Shown here piece after piece: positions 8,711 to 16,274 of a stretch of 64,000 bases of DNA. The notes below the pieces were generated by a model. The model worked only from the letters and a program-made list of their open reading frames with translations, was not told the origin of the DNA and did not search any database. Both the position numbers and the translations under genes were made by a program. Every line of letters begins with the position of its first letter. The first letter of the stretch is position 1. Source of the stretch: Yoonia sp034652275 (lineage in GTDB: Bacteria > Pseudomonadota > Alphaproteobacteria > Rhodobacterales > Rhodobacteraceae); contig NZ_JAXIWG010000001.1 of assembly GCF_034652275.1 (NCBI RefSeq), positions 682,001-746,000 on the forward strand, given 5' to 3'.

Positions 8711-9172
8711 CTACAGCGGCAACGCCACCGTCGACTTGATTTCCTCCATCGACAAAAGCGCTGTCACGTTGTGCACCTTCACCTCGGAAATCAGCGCCTG
8801 ATAGAAGGTGTCATAGGCGCGCGCGTTCTTGACCCGCACTTTCAGGATATAGTCGATATCGCCCGCCAGACGGTGCGCCTCTTGCACTTCGGGGCGTGAT
8901 TTCAACGCCTTGAGGAAACGCGCCTGCCAGTCCTTGTCATGTTCGGACGTACGGATCAGGACGAAAAAACACGCCTCGAACCCCAGCTTTTCGGCGTCCA
9001 GAATGACGGTCTGATGACCGATCACGCCCGCCTCTTTCAGCTTGCGGATGCGATTCCACACAGGCGTCTTGGACGACCCCACCGCCTTGGCGATATCGTC
9101 AAGAGATTGGGCCGCATCCGCTTGCAGGGCCGCTAAAATCTTCCGGTCGGTCGCATCAATCCGCAAAGCCAT
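8711..9172 (-). CDS. Lrp/AsnC family transcriptional regulator
   Basis: A 153-residue regulator with an N-terminal helix-turn-helix (DRKILAALQADAAQSLDDIAKAVGSSKTPVWNRIRKLKEAGVI) and a C-terminal RAM ligand-binding domain (residues 65-150, …AHRLAGDIDYILKVRV…). It is divergent from cysG and the sulfite/APS reductase operon, with 136 bases between, so it is the likely local regulator of that operon. Start ambiguous: ATG at 9172 is chosen; ATG at 9199 would add nine residues. Confidence 0.92.
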   Translation of the reverse strand: MALRIDATDRKILAALQADAAQSLDDIAKAVGSSKTPVWNRIRKLKEAGVIGHQTVILDAEKLGFEACFFVLIRTSEHDKDWQARFLKALKSRPEVQEAHRLAGDIDYILKVRVKNARAYDTFYQALISEVKVHNVTALLSMEEIKSTVALPL

Positions 9173-9195
9173 TCCTGTTTTCCGATCATTCGAGG

Positions 9196-9232
9196 ACATA
9201 CGGTCTGTTTTCGGGACACCATGGAACATACG
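9196..9232. promoter_or_regulatory. Direct repeats between lrp-type gene and cysG
   Basis: The heptamer ACATACG occurs at 9196-9202 and again at 9226-9232, exactly 30 bases (about three helical turns) apart, in a G-ACATACG context. A GAACAT…ATGTTC inverted pair (9224-9229 and 9271-9276) lies in the same gap. Phased half-sites are typical of Lrp-family binding; the assignment to this regulator is inference. Confidence 0.4.
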
Positions 9233-9308
9233 TCCTTTAATGCCGCTTGGGGGCAGCAAATAGCAGAATAATGTTCTATGTTGAAGGCAAGAAATCAAAA
9301 GGTGCGCC

Positions 9309-10700
9309 ATGCAACATTTTCCCATCTTCCTTGCTGTCGCCGGTCGGCGGATCGTGCTTTCGGGTGGCGGCGATGCGGCCATGGCCAAATTGCGCCTGCT
9401 GATGAAGACCGAGGCACATCTGACCGTGATCGCCCCCGAGGTCACCCCCGAAATCGCGGCTTGGGCCGCGGCCGGCAAGCTGCGCATCATCGCGCGGCCG
9501 ATGGAACCGGGCGATACGCTTTGCGCAGCACTTTTCTATGCCGCCAATGAAGACGATGCCGAGGATGCCCGCGTCGCCTCCATCGCCCATGCGGATGGTG
9601 CGCTGGTCAATATCGTGGACAATCTGGCCGACAGTCAGTTCATCACCCCCGCCATCGTCGACCGCGACCCTGTCGTCGTGGCCATCGGCACCGAAGGGGC
9701 CGCACCTGTGCTGGCCCGCGCGATCAAGGCCGATATCGAAGAACGCCTGCCCGTGTCGCTGGGCGTGTTGGCGCGGATCGGCAAGACATTCCGCCATGCG
9801 GTCGATGTGCTGCCGATGGGCCGCAAGCGGCGCGATTTCTGGGCCGATTTCTATTTCCAGCGTGGCCCCAAGGCGATGGGTGCCGCTGGCGAAGCCGGGA
9901 TCATCCCCGCGCTGGAAGCCCTGCTTGATGACCACATCACCGCGCGCAGCAAGGCGGGCCATGTCGATCTGGTCGGCGCAGGCCCCGGCGACCCCGAACT
10001 CTTGACGCTGAAGGCTCGGAACGCGCTCGACAAGGCCGATGTCGTGATCCACGACAACCTTGTGACGGCTGAAATCCTCGAGCTCGCCCGCCGCGAGGCG
10101 ATCATCATCGACGCAGGAAAGCAGGGTTTCGGCCGTGCGATGCCGCAGGACGAGATCAACGCGCTGATCGTGCAGCATGCGCTGGACGGACACCATGTCG
10201 TGCGGCTGAAAGCGGGCGATCCGACCGTTTTTGGCCGACTGGACGAGGAAATCAGCGCCATCATCGACGCCGGCGTCAGCTATACGATCGTGCCGGGGAT
10301 CACCGCTGCCTCTGCCGCTGTCGCCGCCATCGGGCAAAGCCTGACGCAGCGTGGGCGCAATTCGGCGGTGCGGTTCATCACCGGCCACGACACCAAGGGC
10401 TACGCCGATCACGACTGGCGCGCGCTGGCCGCCCCCGGTGAAGTCGCGGCGATCTATATGGGCAAGCGCGCCGCGCGGTTCATCCAAGGCCGGTTGCTGA
10501 TGCACGGGGCCGACCCCGCAACGCCCGTGACCATCATCGAAAACGTCAGCCGCGCCGACCAGCGCGTGATCGCCACTTGTCTGGCGGAACTCGAACCCAC
10601 CCTGACCCGCGCGGCTCTGTCCGGCCCTGTCATCACTTTCTACGGCCTCGCCTCGCGCGCGGCCTTGGCGGAAGCCATCAAGATCAAGGAGTTTGCATAA
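9309..10700 (+). CDS. cysG: Siroheme synthase (precorrin-2 dehydrogenase/ferrochelatase + uroporphyrinogen-III methyltransferase)
   Basis: Makes siroheme, the prosthetic group of the sulfite reductase encoded downstream. Of 463 residues, the N-terminal 210 form the NAD-dependent dehydrogenase/chelatase part (LSGGGDAAMAKL dinucleotide loop), and residues from about 215 form the SAM-dependent methyltransferase: VDLVGAGPGDPELLTLKA, VRLKAGDPTVFGR, and PGITAASAAVA. Length equals the fused CysG of enterobacteria. AAAAGG precedes the ATG. It overlaps the next gene by one base. Confidence 0.95.
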   Translation: MQHFPIFLAVAGRRIVLSGGGDAAMAKLRLLMKTEAHLTVIAPEVTPEIAAWAAAGKLRIIARPMEPGDTLCAALFYAANEDDAEDARVASIAHADGALVNIVDNLADSQFITPAIVDRDPVVVAIGTEGAAPVLARAIKADIEERLPVSLGVLARIGKTFRHAVDVLPMGRKRRDFWADFYFQRGPKAMGAAGEAGIIPALEALLDDHITARSKAGHVDLVGAGPGDPELLTLKARNALDKADVVIHDNLVTAEILELARREAIIIDAGKQGFGRAMPQDEINALIVQHALDGHHVVRLKAGDPTVFGRLDEEISAIIDAGVSYTIVPGITAASAAVAAIGQSLTQRGRNSAVRFITGHDTKGYADHDWRALAAPGEVAAIYMGKRAARFIQGRLLMHGADPATPVTIIENVSRADQRVIATCLAELEPTLTRAALSGPVITFYGLASRAALAEAIKIKEFA

Positions 10701-11011
10701 TGCCCCCGCGTTTCACCCCGAAGGTTGTAACAGCCAACGCGCTTCTCAACGGTGACGCCGTGTGGCTGACCGAGGATGACCGCTGGTCGCCGCTGATGTC
10801 GGAAGCAGAGCTTATCACCGACGAGGCGCATGCCGATCTGCGACTGCTGCAGGCCAAGGCGCGGGCGGCGGAAATCGCAGGTGTCTATCTAGCCGACGCC
10901 AAGCCCGGCGCGGACGGACCGGAACCCGTGCATTTCCGCGAAGCATTCCGCACGCGCGGCCCGTCCAACTATCCCCACGGGAAACAAACAGAGACCCCGT
11001 CCCGGACCTGA
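10700..11011 (+). CDS. DUF2849 protein of the sulfite-reduction operon
   Basis: A 103-residue protein whose ATG overlaps the cysG stop (TAATG). The core is the DUF2849 type: PKVVTANALLNGDAVWLTEDDRW, then a helical segment and GVYLADA, and PVHFREAFRTRGPSNYPHG. DUF2849 genes regularly lie between cysG and cysI in alphaproteobacteria; the role is unknown, perhaps an electron-transfer or assembly accessory. The last few codons (TETPSRT) and the stop fall inside a palindromic repeat element, so the native C terminus may have been replaced. Confidence 0.85.
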   Translation: MPPRFTPKVVTANALLNGDAVWLTEDDRWSPLMSEAELITDEAHADLRLLQAKARAAEIAGVYLADAKPGADGPEPVHFREAFRTRGPSNYPHGKQTETPSRT

Positions 11012-11058
11012 TCCGGGACCTCCACGCCACCCAAGAGGTCCCGGATCATATCCGGGAC
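10999..11058. repeat. Palindromic double-hairpin repeat element
   Basis: Two 24-base arms, 10999-11022 and 11035-11058, are inverted repeats of each other with two mismatches, and each arm is itself a GTCCCGGA…TCCGGGAC palindrome. The element spans the DUF2849 stop and the gap before cysI. It looks like one of the mobile intergenic palindromes of alphaproteobacteria rather than a terminator, because transcription must continue into cysI. Confidence 0.75.
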
Positions 11059-11076
11059 GGCGACAGGACAAAGCAG

Positions 11077-12744
11077 ATGTATGTATACAACGATTTCGAC
11101 GAAACCTTCGTGCGCGCCCGCGTCGCGCAATTCCGTGGTCAGGTGGAACGCCGGATCGATGGGTCCTTGACCGAGGATGAATTCAAGCCCTTGCGCCTGA
11201 TGAACGGCCTTTATCTGCAACTGCATGCCTATATGCTGCGCGTGGCGGTGCCTTATGGCACGCTGAACCCCGCGCAGATGCGCCAACTCGCATATATCGC
11301 CGACCGCTGGGACAAGGGGTACGGCCATTTCACGACCCGTCAGAACATCCAGTACAACTGGCCCAAACTGGGTGATGTGCCCGATATGCTGGAGGCTTTG
11401 GCCGATGTGGGCATGCATGCGATTCAGACCAGTGGCAACACGATCCGCAACGTGACCGCCGACCATTTCGCCGGTGCCGCCGAGGACGAGATCGAAGACC
11501 CCCGCGCCATTGCCGAGCTTTTGCGCCAATGGTCCACAGACCACCCCGAATTCCAGTTCCTGCCGCGCAAGTTCAAGATCGCCGTGACAGGGGCCGCCGC
11601 CGACCGTGCCGTCACCCGCGCCCATGACATCGGGCTGGTCGTGGTGCGCAATGACGCGGGCGAGATCGGGTATCAGGTCATCGTCGGCGGTGGTCTTGGC
11701 CGCACGCCGATGGTGGGCAAGGTCTTGCGCGATTTCGTGTCCAAGGCGGAACTGCTGCCTTACGTCGAGGCGATTGTCAGCGTGTACAACCTGCTGGGCC
11801 GCCGCGACAACAAGTACAAAGCGCGCATCAAGATCACGCTGCATGAAAACGGGATCGAAACCATCAAAGCGATGGTCGAAGATCGGTTTGAAGCGATCCG
11901 CGCAGGCTTTGGCGGCTATGACCAGAGGCTGCTGGCCGAGATCGAGACATCCTTTGCCCCGCCCGCCTTTGTCACCAAAGCCACCGACGGGTATGAGGCC
12001 GCGCGTCTGGCCAACCCCGCTTTCCGGTCATGGACCGACACCAATCTGTCCGCGCACAAGGCGCCCGGCTATGCCATCGTGTCGATCAGCATCAAGAAAC
12101 ATGGCGCGACACCCGGTGACGCGACCTCCGACCAGATGCGCGTCATGGCTGATCTGGCGGAAACCTATGGCCACGGCGAATTGCGCATCAGCCACGAACA
12201 GAACGTGATCTTGCCGCATGTCCACCAGTCCGACCTGCCTGCCGTCTATGCCGCCTTGCGCAATGCCGATCTGGCGACGGCGAATATCGGGCTTGCGTCC
12301 GATATCATCGCCTGCCCCGGCATGGATTACTGCGCGCTGGCCACGGCCCGGTCGATCCCTATCGCCCAACAAATCGCCACGCGGTTTGACGAATTGAAGA
12401 TCGAGCATGACGTTGGCCCGCTCAAGATCAAGATCTCCGGCTGCATCAATGCCTGCGGGCATCACCATGTCGGCCATATCGGGATTTTGGGCCTCGATCG
12501 CGCGGGCGTCGAAAACTATCAGATCACGCTGGGCGGCGACGGCACCGAAACGACGACCATTGGCGAACGCGCAGGCCCCGGTTTCAGCGCGGAAGAGATC
12601 GTGCCTGCCATCGAACGGCTGGTCATGGGTTATCTCGACCTGCGCAGCGACCCGTCCGAGACGTTCTTGCAAACCTATCGCCGTCTGGGGCTCGCCCCGT
12701 TCAAAGCCGTTCTTTACCGCGAGGATAAAGCCGATGCCGCGTAA
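11077..12744 (+). CDS. cysI: Assimilatory sulfite reductase, siroheme/4Fe-4S hemoprotein
   Basis: Six-electron reduction of sulfite to sulfide. The 555-residue protein carries the duplicated nitrite/sulfite reductase ferredoxin-like half-domains and the siroheme/[4Fe-4S] ligand motifs CPGMDYC near residue 410 and CINAC near residue 453. The N-terminal YGHFTTRQNIQYNW loop is the substrate-side arginine motif. No flavoprotein subunit gene is nearby; the ferredoxin-NADP reductase gene downstream suggests electrons arrive through ferredoxin. Overlaps cysH by 11 bases. Confidence 0.93.
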   Translation: MYVYNDFDETFVRARVAQFRGQVERRIDGSLTEDEFKPLRLMNGLYLQLHAYMLRVAVPYGTLNPAQMRQLAYIADRWDKGYGHFTTRQNIQYNWPKLGDVPDMLEALADVGMHAIQTSGNTIRNVTADHFAGAAEDEIEDPRAIAELLRQWSTDHPEFQFLPRKFKIAVTGAAADRAVTRAHDIGLVVVRNDAGEIGYQVIVGGGLGRTPMVGKVLRDFVSKAELLPYVEAIVSVYNLLGRRDNKYKARIKITLHENGIETIKAMVEDRFEAIRAGFGGYDQRLLAEIETSFAPPAFVTKATDGYEAARLANPAFRSWTDTNLSAHKAPGYAIVSISIKKHGATPGDATSDQMRVMADLAETYGHGELRISHEQNVILPHVHQSDLPAVYAALRNADLATANIGLASDIIACPGMDYCALATARSIPIAQQIATRFDELKIEHDVGPLKIKISGCINACGHHHVGHIGILGLDRAGVENYQITLGGDGTETTTIGERAGPGFSAEEIVPAIERLVMGYLDLRSDPSETFLQTYRRLGLAPFKAVLYREDKADAA

Positions 12745-13453
12745 CGATCTCGTCGCCCTCAGCAACGCGCTCCACCACGACTCGGATGCGCTGACCGTGC
12801 TGGATCATGCATTGAACACAACCGCGCTTGGTCCAGTGGCGCTGGTGTCGTCGTTCGGTGCCGAAAGTGTTGTGCTGCTGCATCTGGCCGCCCAAGTGAA
12901 CCCCGCTGTGCCGGTGATCTTTCTGGACACCGAAATGCTGTTTCCGGAATCTTTGGCCTATCAGCGCGAGGTGGCCGAGGCCTTGGGCCTGCGTGATGTG
13001 CGCGTCATCACCCCCGACCGCAATGCCGTGCTGCGCGAGGATGTGGACGGCCTGCTCCATCAGGCCGATACCGACGCATGCTGCGATCTGCGCAAAACAC
13101 GGCCGTTGGAACAAGCGCTGCAAGGCTTCGGCGGCTGGATCACCGGGCGCAAGCAATTCCAAAACGGCCAGCGTGCCAGCCTGCCTTTGTTCGAGGCGGA
13201 CGGCGCGCGTATCAAGATCAATCCGCTGGCGCAGTGGTCTTCCGACGATCTGCGCGGCTACATGGCAGACCACAACCTGCCGCGTCATCCGCTGGTGGCC
13301 CAAGGGTACCCTTCCATCGGCTGCATGCCCTGCACGACCCGCGTCGGCGCAGGTGAGGACCCCCGCGCAGGCCGTTGGCGTGGCAGTGAAAAAACCGAAT
13401 GCGGTATCCATTTTGAAAACGGGCGCATGGTCCGGGAAGGCAAGGCAGCATGA
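12734..13453 (+). CDS. cysH: Adenylylsulfate (APS) reductase, thioredoxin-dependent
   Basis: Reduces activated sulfate to sulfite. The 239-residue protein has the PP-loop motif SSFGAESVVLLHL and both cysteine pairs of [4Fe-4S] APS reductases: DACCDLRK and GCMPCT. The enterobacterial PAPS reductase type lacks those pairs, so APS is the expected substrate. The C-terminal catalytic ECGIHF motif is present. Start overlaps the cysI end; the start of the next gene overlaps its stop by four bases. Confidence 0.93.
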   Translation: MPRNDLVALSNALHHDSDALTVLDHALNTTALGPVALVSSFGAESVVLLHLAAQVNPAVPVIFLDTEMLFPESLAYQREVAEALGLRDVRVITPDRNAVLREDVDGLLHQADTDACCDLRKTRPLEQALQGFGGWITGRKQFQNGQRASLPLFEADGARIKINPLAQWSSDDLRGYMADHNLPRHPLVAQGYPSIGCMPCTTRVGAGEDPRAGRWRGSEKTECGIHFENGRMVREGKAA

Positions 13454-13860
13454 GTATCATCGTCACCGACAAAGGCTTTGCCGCCGACGACTGGACCGGC
13501 CCGTTCCGCGATGCCGCACAGGCGATTGCCAATGATTCCGCCTACGCGGTGGATCTTGCCTCCGACACCGACCCCGCCACACTGGCCCGCCTGACCAATG
13601 CGCCGATGATCCGCATCGATTTCCCCAGCTTTGCGGACGGGCGCGGTTTCACCCTGGCCGCGATGCTGCGGCGCGCGGGCTTCAAGGGCCGGTTGCGCGC
13701 GCGCGGTCACGTAATTGCCGATCAATACGCCATGGCCCGCCGGTCCGGTTTCGACGAGGTCGAGATTGACGACGCCTTGGCCGCCCGCCAGCCGCAGGAC
13801 CAGTGGCTTGCCCGTGCCGACTGGCAGCAGAGCCACTATCAGGCCCGTTTGCGCGGCTGA
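13450..13860 (+). CDS. DUF934 protein of sulfate assimilation operon
   Basis: A 136-residue protein whose ATG overlaps the cysH stop (ATGA). It has the DUF934 features: IRIDFPSFADGRGFTLAAMLR and GFKGRLRARGHVIADQYAMARRSGFDEVEI. The family is restricted to sulfate-assimilation operons and is thought to assist sulfite reductase; mechanism unknown. Confidence 0.9.
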   Translation: MSIIVTDKGFAADDWTGPFRDAAQAIANDSAYAVDLASDTDPATLARLTNAPMIRIDFPSFADGRGFTLAAMLRRAGFKGRLRARGHVIADQYAMARRSGFDEVEIDDALAARQPQDQWLARADWQQSHYQARLRG

Positions 13861-13923
13861 CCCTTTCCCTGACCCAGATCAAAGACTAGACAGAGGATGG
13901 CCCCTAGGGTCACAGATGAACCT

Positions 13924-14772
13924 ATGACAGAGCAGACAGCCGTGAACCACGCCAGCGCCAAGATCGTCCCGCAATTGCCCGACATGCAGACCGTGACGGA
14001 GGTAAAGCACTACACCGACCGTCTGTTTTCGTTCCGCGTGACGCGGCCTGCCAGCCTGCGGTTCCGGTCGGGCGAATTCGTCATGATCGGGCTGATGGGC
14101 GACGAGGACCCCGAGACGGGCAAACGCAAACCGATCATGCGCGCCTATTCCATCGCCTCGCCGTCGTGGGACGAGGAATTGGAATTCTATTCGATCAAGG
14201 TGCAGGACGGTCCGCTGACATCAAAGTTGCAACATATCCAGCCCGGCGACAGTCTGATCCTGCGGCCCAAGCCCGTAGGCACGTTGGTGCATGACGCGCT
14301 TTTGCCCGGCAAGCGCCTGTGGTTTTTTGCGACCGGCACCGGCTTTGCGCCGTTTGCCAGCCTACTGCGCGAACCGCAGACCTATGAGGATTACGACGAG
14401 ATCATCATCACTCACACCTGCCGCGAGGCGGGCGAGTTGACCTATGGCCGCGACCTGATCGAAGGGCTGAAAACCGATGAGCTTCTGAACGAGGTGATCG
14501 GCGAAGGGTTCTGGAAAAAGATCAAATACTACCCGACCACCACCCGCGAAGAGAGCCCCAAGATGGGCCGCATCACCGACCTGATGCGCAGCGGAGAGGC
14601 GTTCACCGACCTTGGCGTGCCGCCCCTGTCGCCCGAAACCGACCGCGCGATGATCTGTGGCAATCTGGCATTCAATCTGGAACTGAAGGAAATGCTGGAA
14701 AGCTACGGGTTGAACGAAGGGGCCAATTCCAATCCGCAGCAATATGTTGTGGAAAAGGCGTTTCTGGACTGA
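13924..14772 (+). CDS. fpr: Ferredoxin/flavodoxin-NADP+ reductase
   Basis: FAD enzyme moving electrons between NADPH and ferredoxin or flavodoxin. Of 282 residues, the FAD domain holds RAYSIASPSWDEELEFYSIKV and GPLTSKLQ, and the NADP domain holds FATGTGFAPFASLLRE and the MICGNLAFN segment; the C-terminal …QYVVEKAFLD is typical of subclass-I bacterial FPRs. The start at 13924 gives the MTEQTAVN N terminus; an ATG nine codons earlier is directly behind an AGAGG and cannot be excluded. Located 63 bases after the sulfite reduction operon, for which it may supply electrons. Confidence 0.93.
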   Translation: MTEQTAVNHASAKIVPQLPDMQTVTEVKHYTDRLFSFRVTRPASLRFRSGEFVMIGLMGDEDPETGKRKPIMRAYSIASPSWDEELEFYSIKVQDGPLTSKLQHIQPGDSLILRPKPVGTLVHDALLPGKRLWFFATGTGFAPFASLLREPQTYEDYDEIIITHTCREAGELTYGRDLIEGLKTDELLNEVIGEGFWKKIKYYPTTTREESPKMGRITDLMRSGEAFTDLGVPPLSPETDRAMICGNLAFNLELKEMLESYGLNEGANSNPQQYVVEKAFLD

Positions 14773-14793
14773 TCTTGCGATCCCCCTGAATCA

Positions 14794-14821
14794 AAAAGGC
14801 CGCCCTGACAGGGCGGCCTTT
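14794..14821. terminator. Rho-independent terminator after fpr
   Basis: Hairpin AAAGGCCGCCCTG…CAGGGCGGCCTTT with a one- to three-base loop between fpr and the convergent Ala-rich gene; T-rich or A-rich on both sides, so it can act in both directions. Confidence 0.85.
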
Positions 14822-14838
14822 GTCGTTTCTGCGGGGCC

Positions 14839-15444
14839 TTATTCGCCCAGCAACTGGTTCACGCGCTCCAGCACCGGCTGCAACAGTGCGGGGCTGTTCT
14901 GGGCGGCGGTCACGGCGGAAATCAGCGTGGTCTTTTCCTCGGCTGCCAGATCAGAGCCTTCGATCAGCGCGATAACCTGATCGGCGTTGAAGCCGTCAAC
15001 GGTCAGCAGATCGGCGGTCGATGTAACAACGCTCTCGACGGCATCAGATGCGGCATCGGCCGCTTCGGTTGCCGCATCTTCAACAACTTGTGCAGCTTCG
15101 GCAGCAGCAGCTTCAACAGCAGCAGCAGCTTCGGCAGCGGCAGCTTCGGCAGCAGCGGCTTCGGCAGCGGCAGCTTCGGCAGCAGCGGCTTCGGCGGCGG
15201 CAGCTTCTGCGGCAGCGGCTTCTGCGGCAGCAGCTTCAGCAGCGGCAGCTTCTGCGGCAGCGGCTTCGGCAGCAGCAGCTTCAGCAGCGGCGGCCTCTGC
15301 GGCAGCAGCAGCTTCGGCTTCAGCGGCGGCGGTCGCCCCTGTCAGCACACCGATCGCGGCATTGGGGCCGCGGCCTTCAACGGCATACTGGTAGCCGAAA
15401 AAGCCGGCAACGGCGAGGATGATCAAGATTGCAAGCGCTCTCAT
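14839..15444 (-). CDS. Membrane-anchored (AAAAE)n rod protein
   Basis: A 201-residue protein in three parts: an N-terminal membrane anchor (MRALAILIILAVAGFFGYQYA), a central stretch of about 90 residues made almost only of Ala with Glu every fifth residue, and a small C-terminal helical domain (LLTVDGFNADQVIALIEGSDLAAEEKTTL…). The centre is encoded by 15-base repeats (15100-15330). Such a segment should form a long straight helix that could span part of the periplasm; this is inference. The C-terminal domain is unrecognised. The opposite strand is also open because of the repeat, but only this strand has an anchor, a start and a separate C-terminal domain. Confidence 0.75.
   Translation of the reverse strand: MRALAILIILAVAGFFGYQYAVEGRGPNAAIGVLTGATAAAEAEAAAAAEAAAAEAAAAEAAAAEAAAAEAAAAEAAAAEAAAAEAAAAEAAAAEAAAAEAAAAEAAAAVEAAAAEAAQVVEDAATEAADAASDAVESVVTSTADLLTVDGFNADQVIALIEGSDLAAEEKTTLISAVTAAQNSPALLQPVLERVNQLLGE
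15100..15330. repeat. 15-base tandem coding repeats (Ala4-Glu)
   Basis: Tandem 15-base units with small variations of the GCGGCAGCTTCGGCA type (plus strand), encoding AAAAE on the minus strand. No non-repeat spacers of constant length, so this is a coding repeat and not a CRISPR. Confidence 0.85.
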
Positions 15445-15636
15445 AAGCGTGGTCCTTCATTGAAAACTCGGGCGGTTGTTGGCCCTCGCCGCGCGATATG
15501 TCAGAAATATGACCAAAGGGAAAGACCCAAGCGTCCCCGAAAATACCTGCGAAACTGCGTGATAGCGGGTTGAAGCGCGGCCCAAGCAGGTTTAGTTTCC
15601 GCTGCAGCATTACGCAACAAACAAAGGATCAAGACC

Positions 15637-16182
15637 ATAGGACGCAGACCCCACAACGCGCCACCCCAGCGCGAAACCGGCCCTCGGATCAACGAACGGA
15701 TCAGGGCAGCCGAAATCCGGCTTATCGGTGCAGACGGCGAAAACGTAGGCGTTGTATCGCCGGACCGGGCAATGCAGATGGCCGAAGAGGCCGGGCTTGA
15801 CCTTGTCGAGATTTCGCCCAACGCCGTTCCTCCGGTCTGCAAGATCATGGACTTCGGCAAGTTCAAATACGAAACCCAGAAAAAAGAAGCCGAAGCGCGC
15901 AAGAAGCAGAAGATCATCGAGATCAAGGAAATCAAGTTCCGTCCGAACACCGATTCCCACGATTACGAAGTCAAGATGCGCAGCGTCTTCAAGTTTCTGG
16001 AAAACGGCGACAAGGTGAAGGTCACCCTGCGTTTCCGTGGCCGCGAGATGGCGCACCAGGAACTGGGGCGCAAACTGCTGGAACGCGTGGCCGAGGATAC
16101 CAAGGAAGCCGGCAAGGTCGAAAACTTCCCCAAAATGGAAGGCCGCCAGATGGTCATGCTGATCGGGCCATTGTCGAAGTGA
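15637..16182 (+). CDS. infC: Translation initiation factor IF-3 with AUA start
   Basis: IF-3 keeps the 30S subunit free and proofreads start codons. From the first in-frame ATG (15772) the protein would lack most of its N-terminal domain. Reading upstream in frame gives GRRPHNAPPQRETGPRINER and IRLIGADGENVGVV, the conserved IF-3 N terminus. The only start with a ribosome site at proper distance is ATA at 15637 (AAAGGA eight bases upstream), giving 181 residues. IF-3 genes in many bacteria use non-AUG starts to allow autoregulation by IF-3 itself. The C-terminal domain with KVKVTLRFRGREM is complete. Confidence 0.93.
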   Translation: MGRRPHNAPPQRETGPRINERIRAAEIRLIGADGENVGVVSPDRAMQMAEEAGLDLVEISPNAVPPVCKIMDFGKFKYETQKKEAEARKKQKIIEIKEIKFRPNTDSHDYEVKMRSVFKFLENGDKVKVTLRFRGREMAHQELGRKLLERVAEDTKEAGKVENFPKMEGRQMVMLIGPLSK

Positions 16183-16189
16183 TATGTCC

Positions 16190-16215
16190 GTAGGATGGGT
16201 GATCTCACCCATCCT
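16190..16215. repeat. AGGATGGGTG palindromic repeat, copy 1
   Basis: AGGATGGGTGA and TCACCCATCCT are 11-base inverted arms separated by two bases, eight bases after the infC stop. A related element lies at 63874-63930. Confidence 0.65.
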
Positions 16216-16224
16216 GCCAACGGC

Positions 16225-16256
16225 AAAAGGGCGGCTCGATGAGCCGCCCTTTTTTG
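16225..16256. terminator. Bidirectional terminator between infC and ompA-family gene
   Basis: AAAAGGGCGGCTC, a four-base loop, then GAGCCGCCCTTTTTT: strong GC stem flanked by A and T runs, serving both convergent genes. Confidence 0.9.
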
Positions 16257-16274
16257 TTGATGCACCGAGGATCG

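Noticed and set aside
15100..15330. Regular short repeats resembling a CRISPR array.
   Set aside because: Units are 15 bases, contiguous, in frame, and code for Ala4-Glu; there are no unique spacers and no cas genes.
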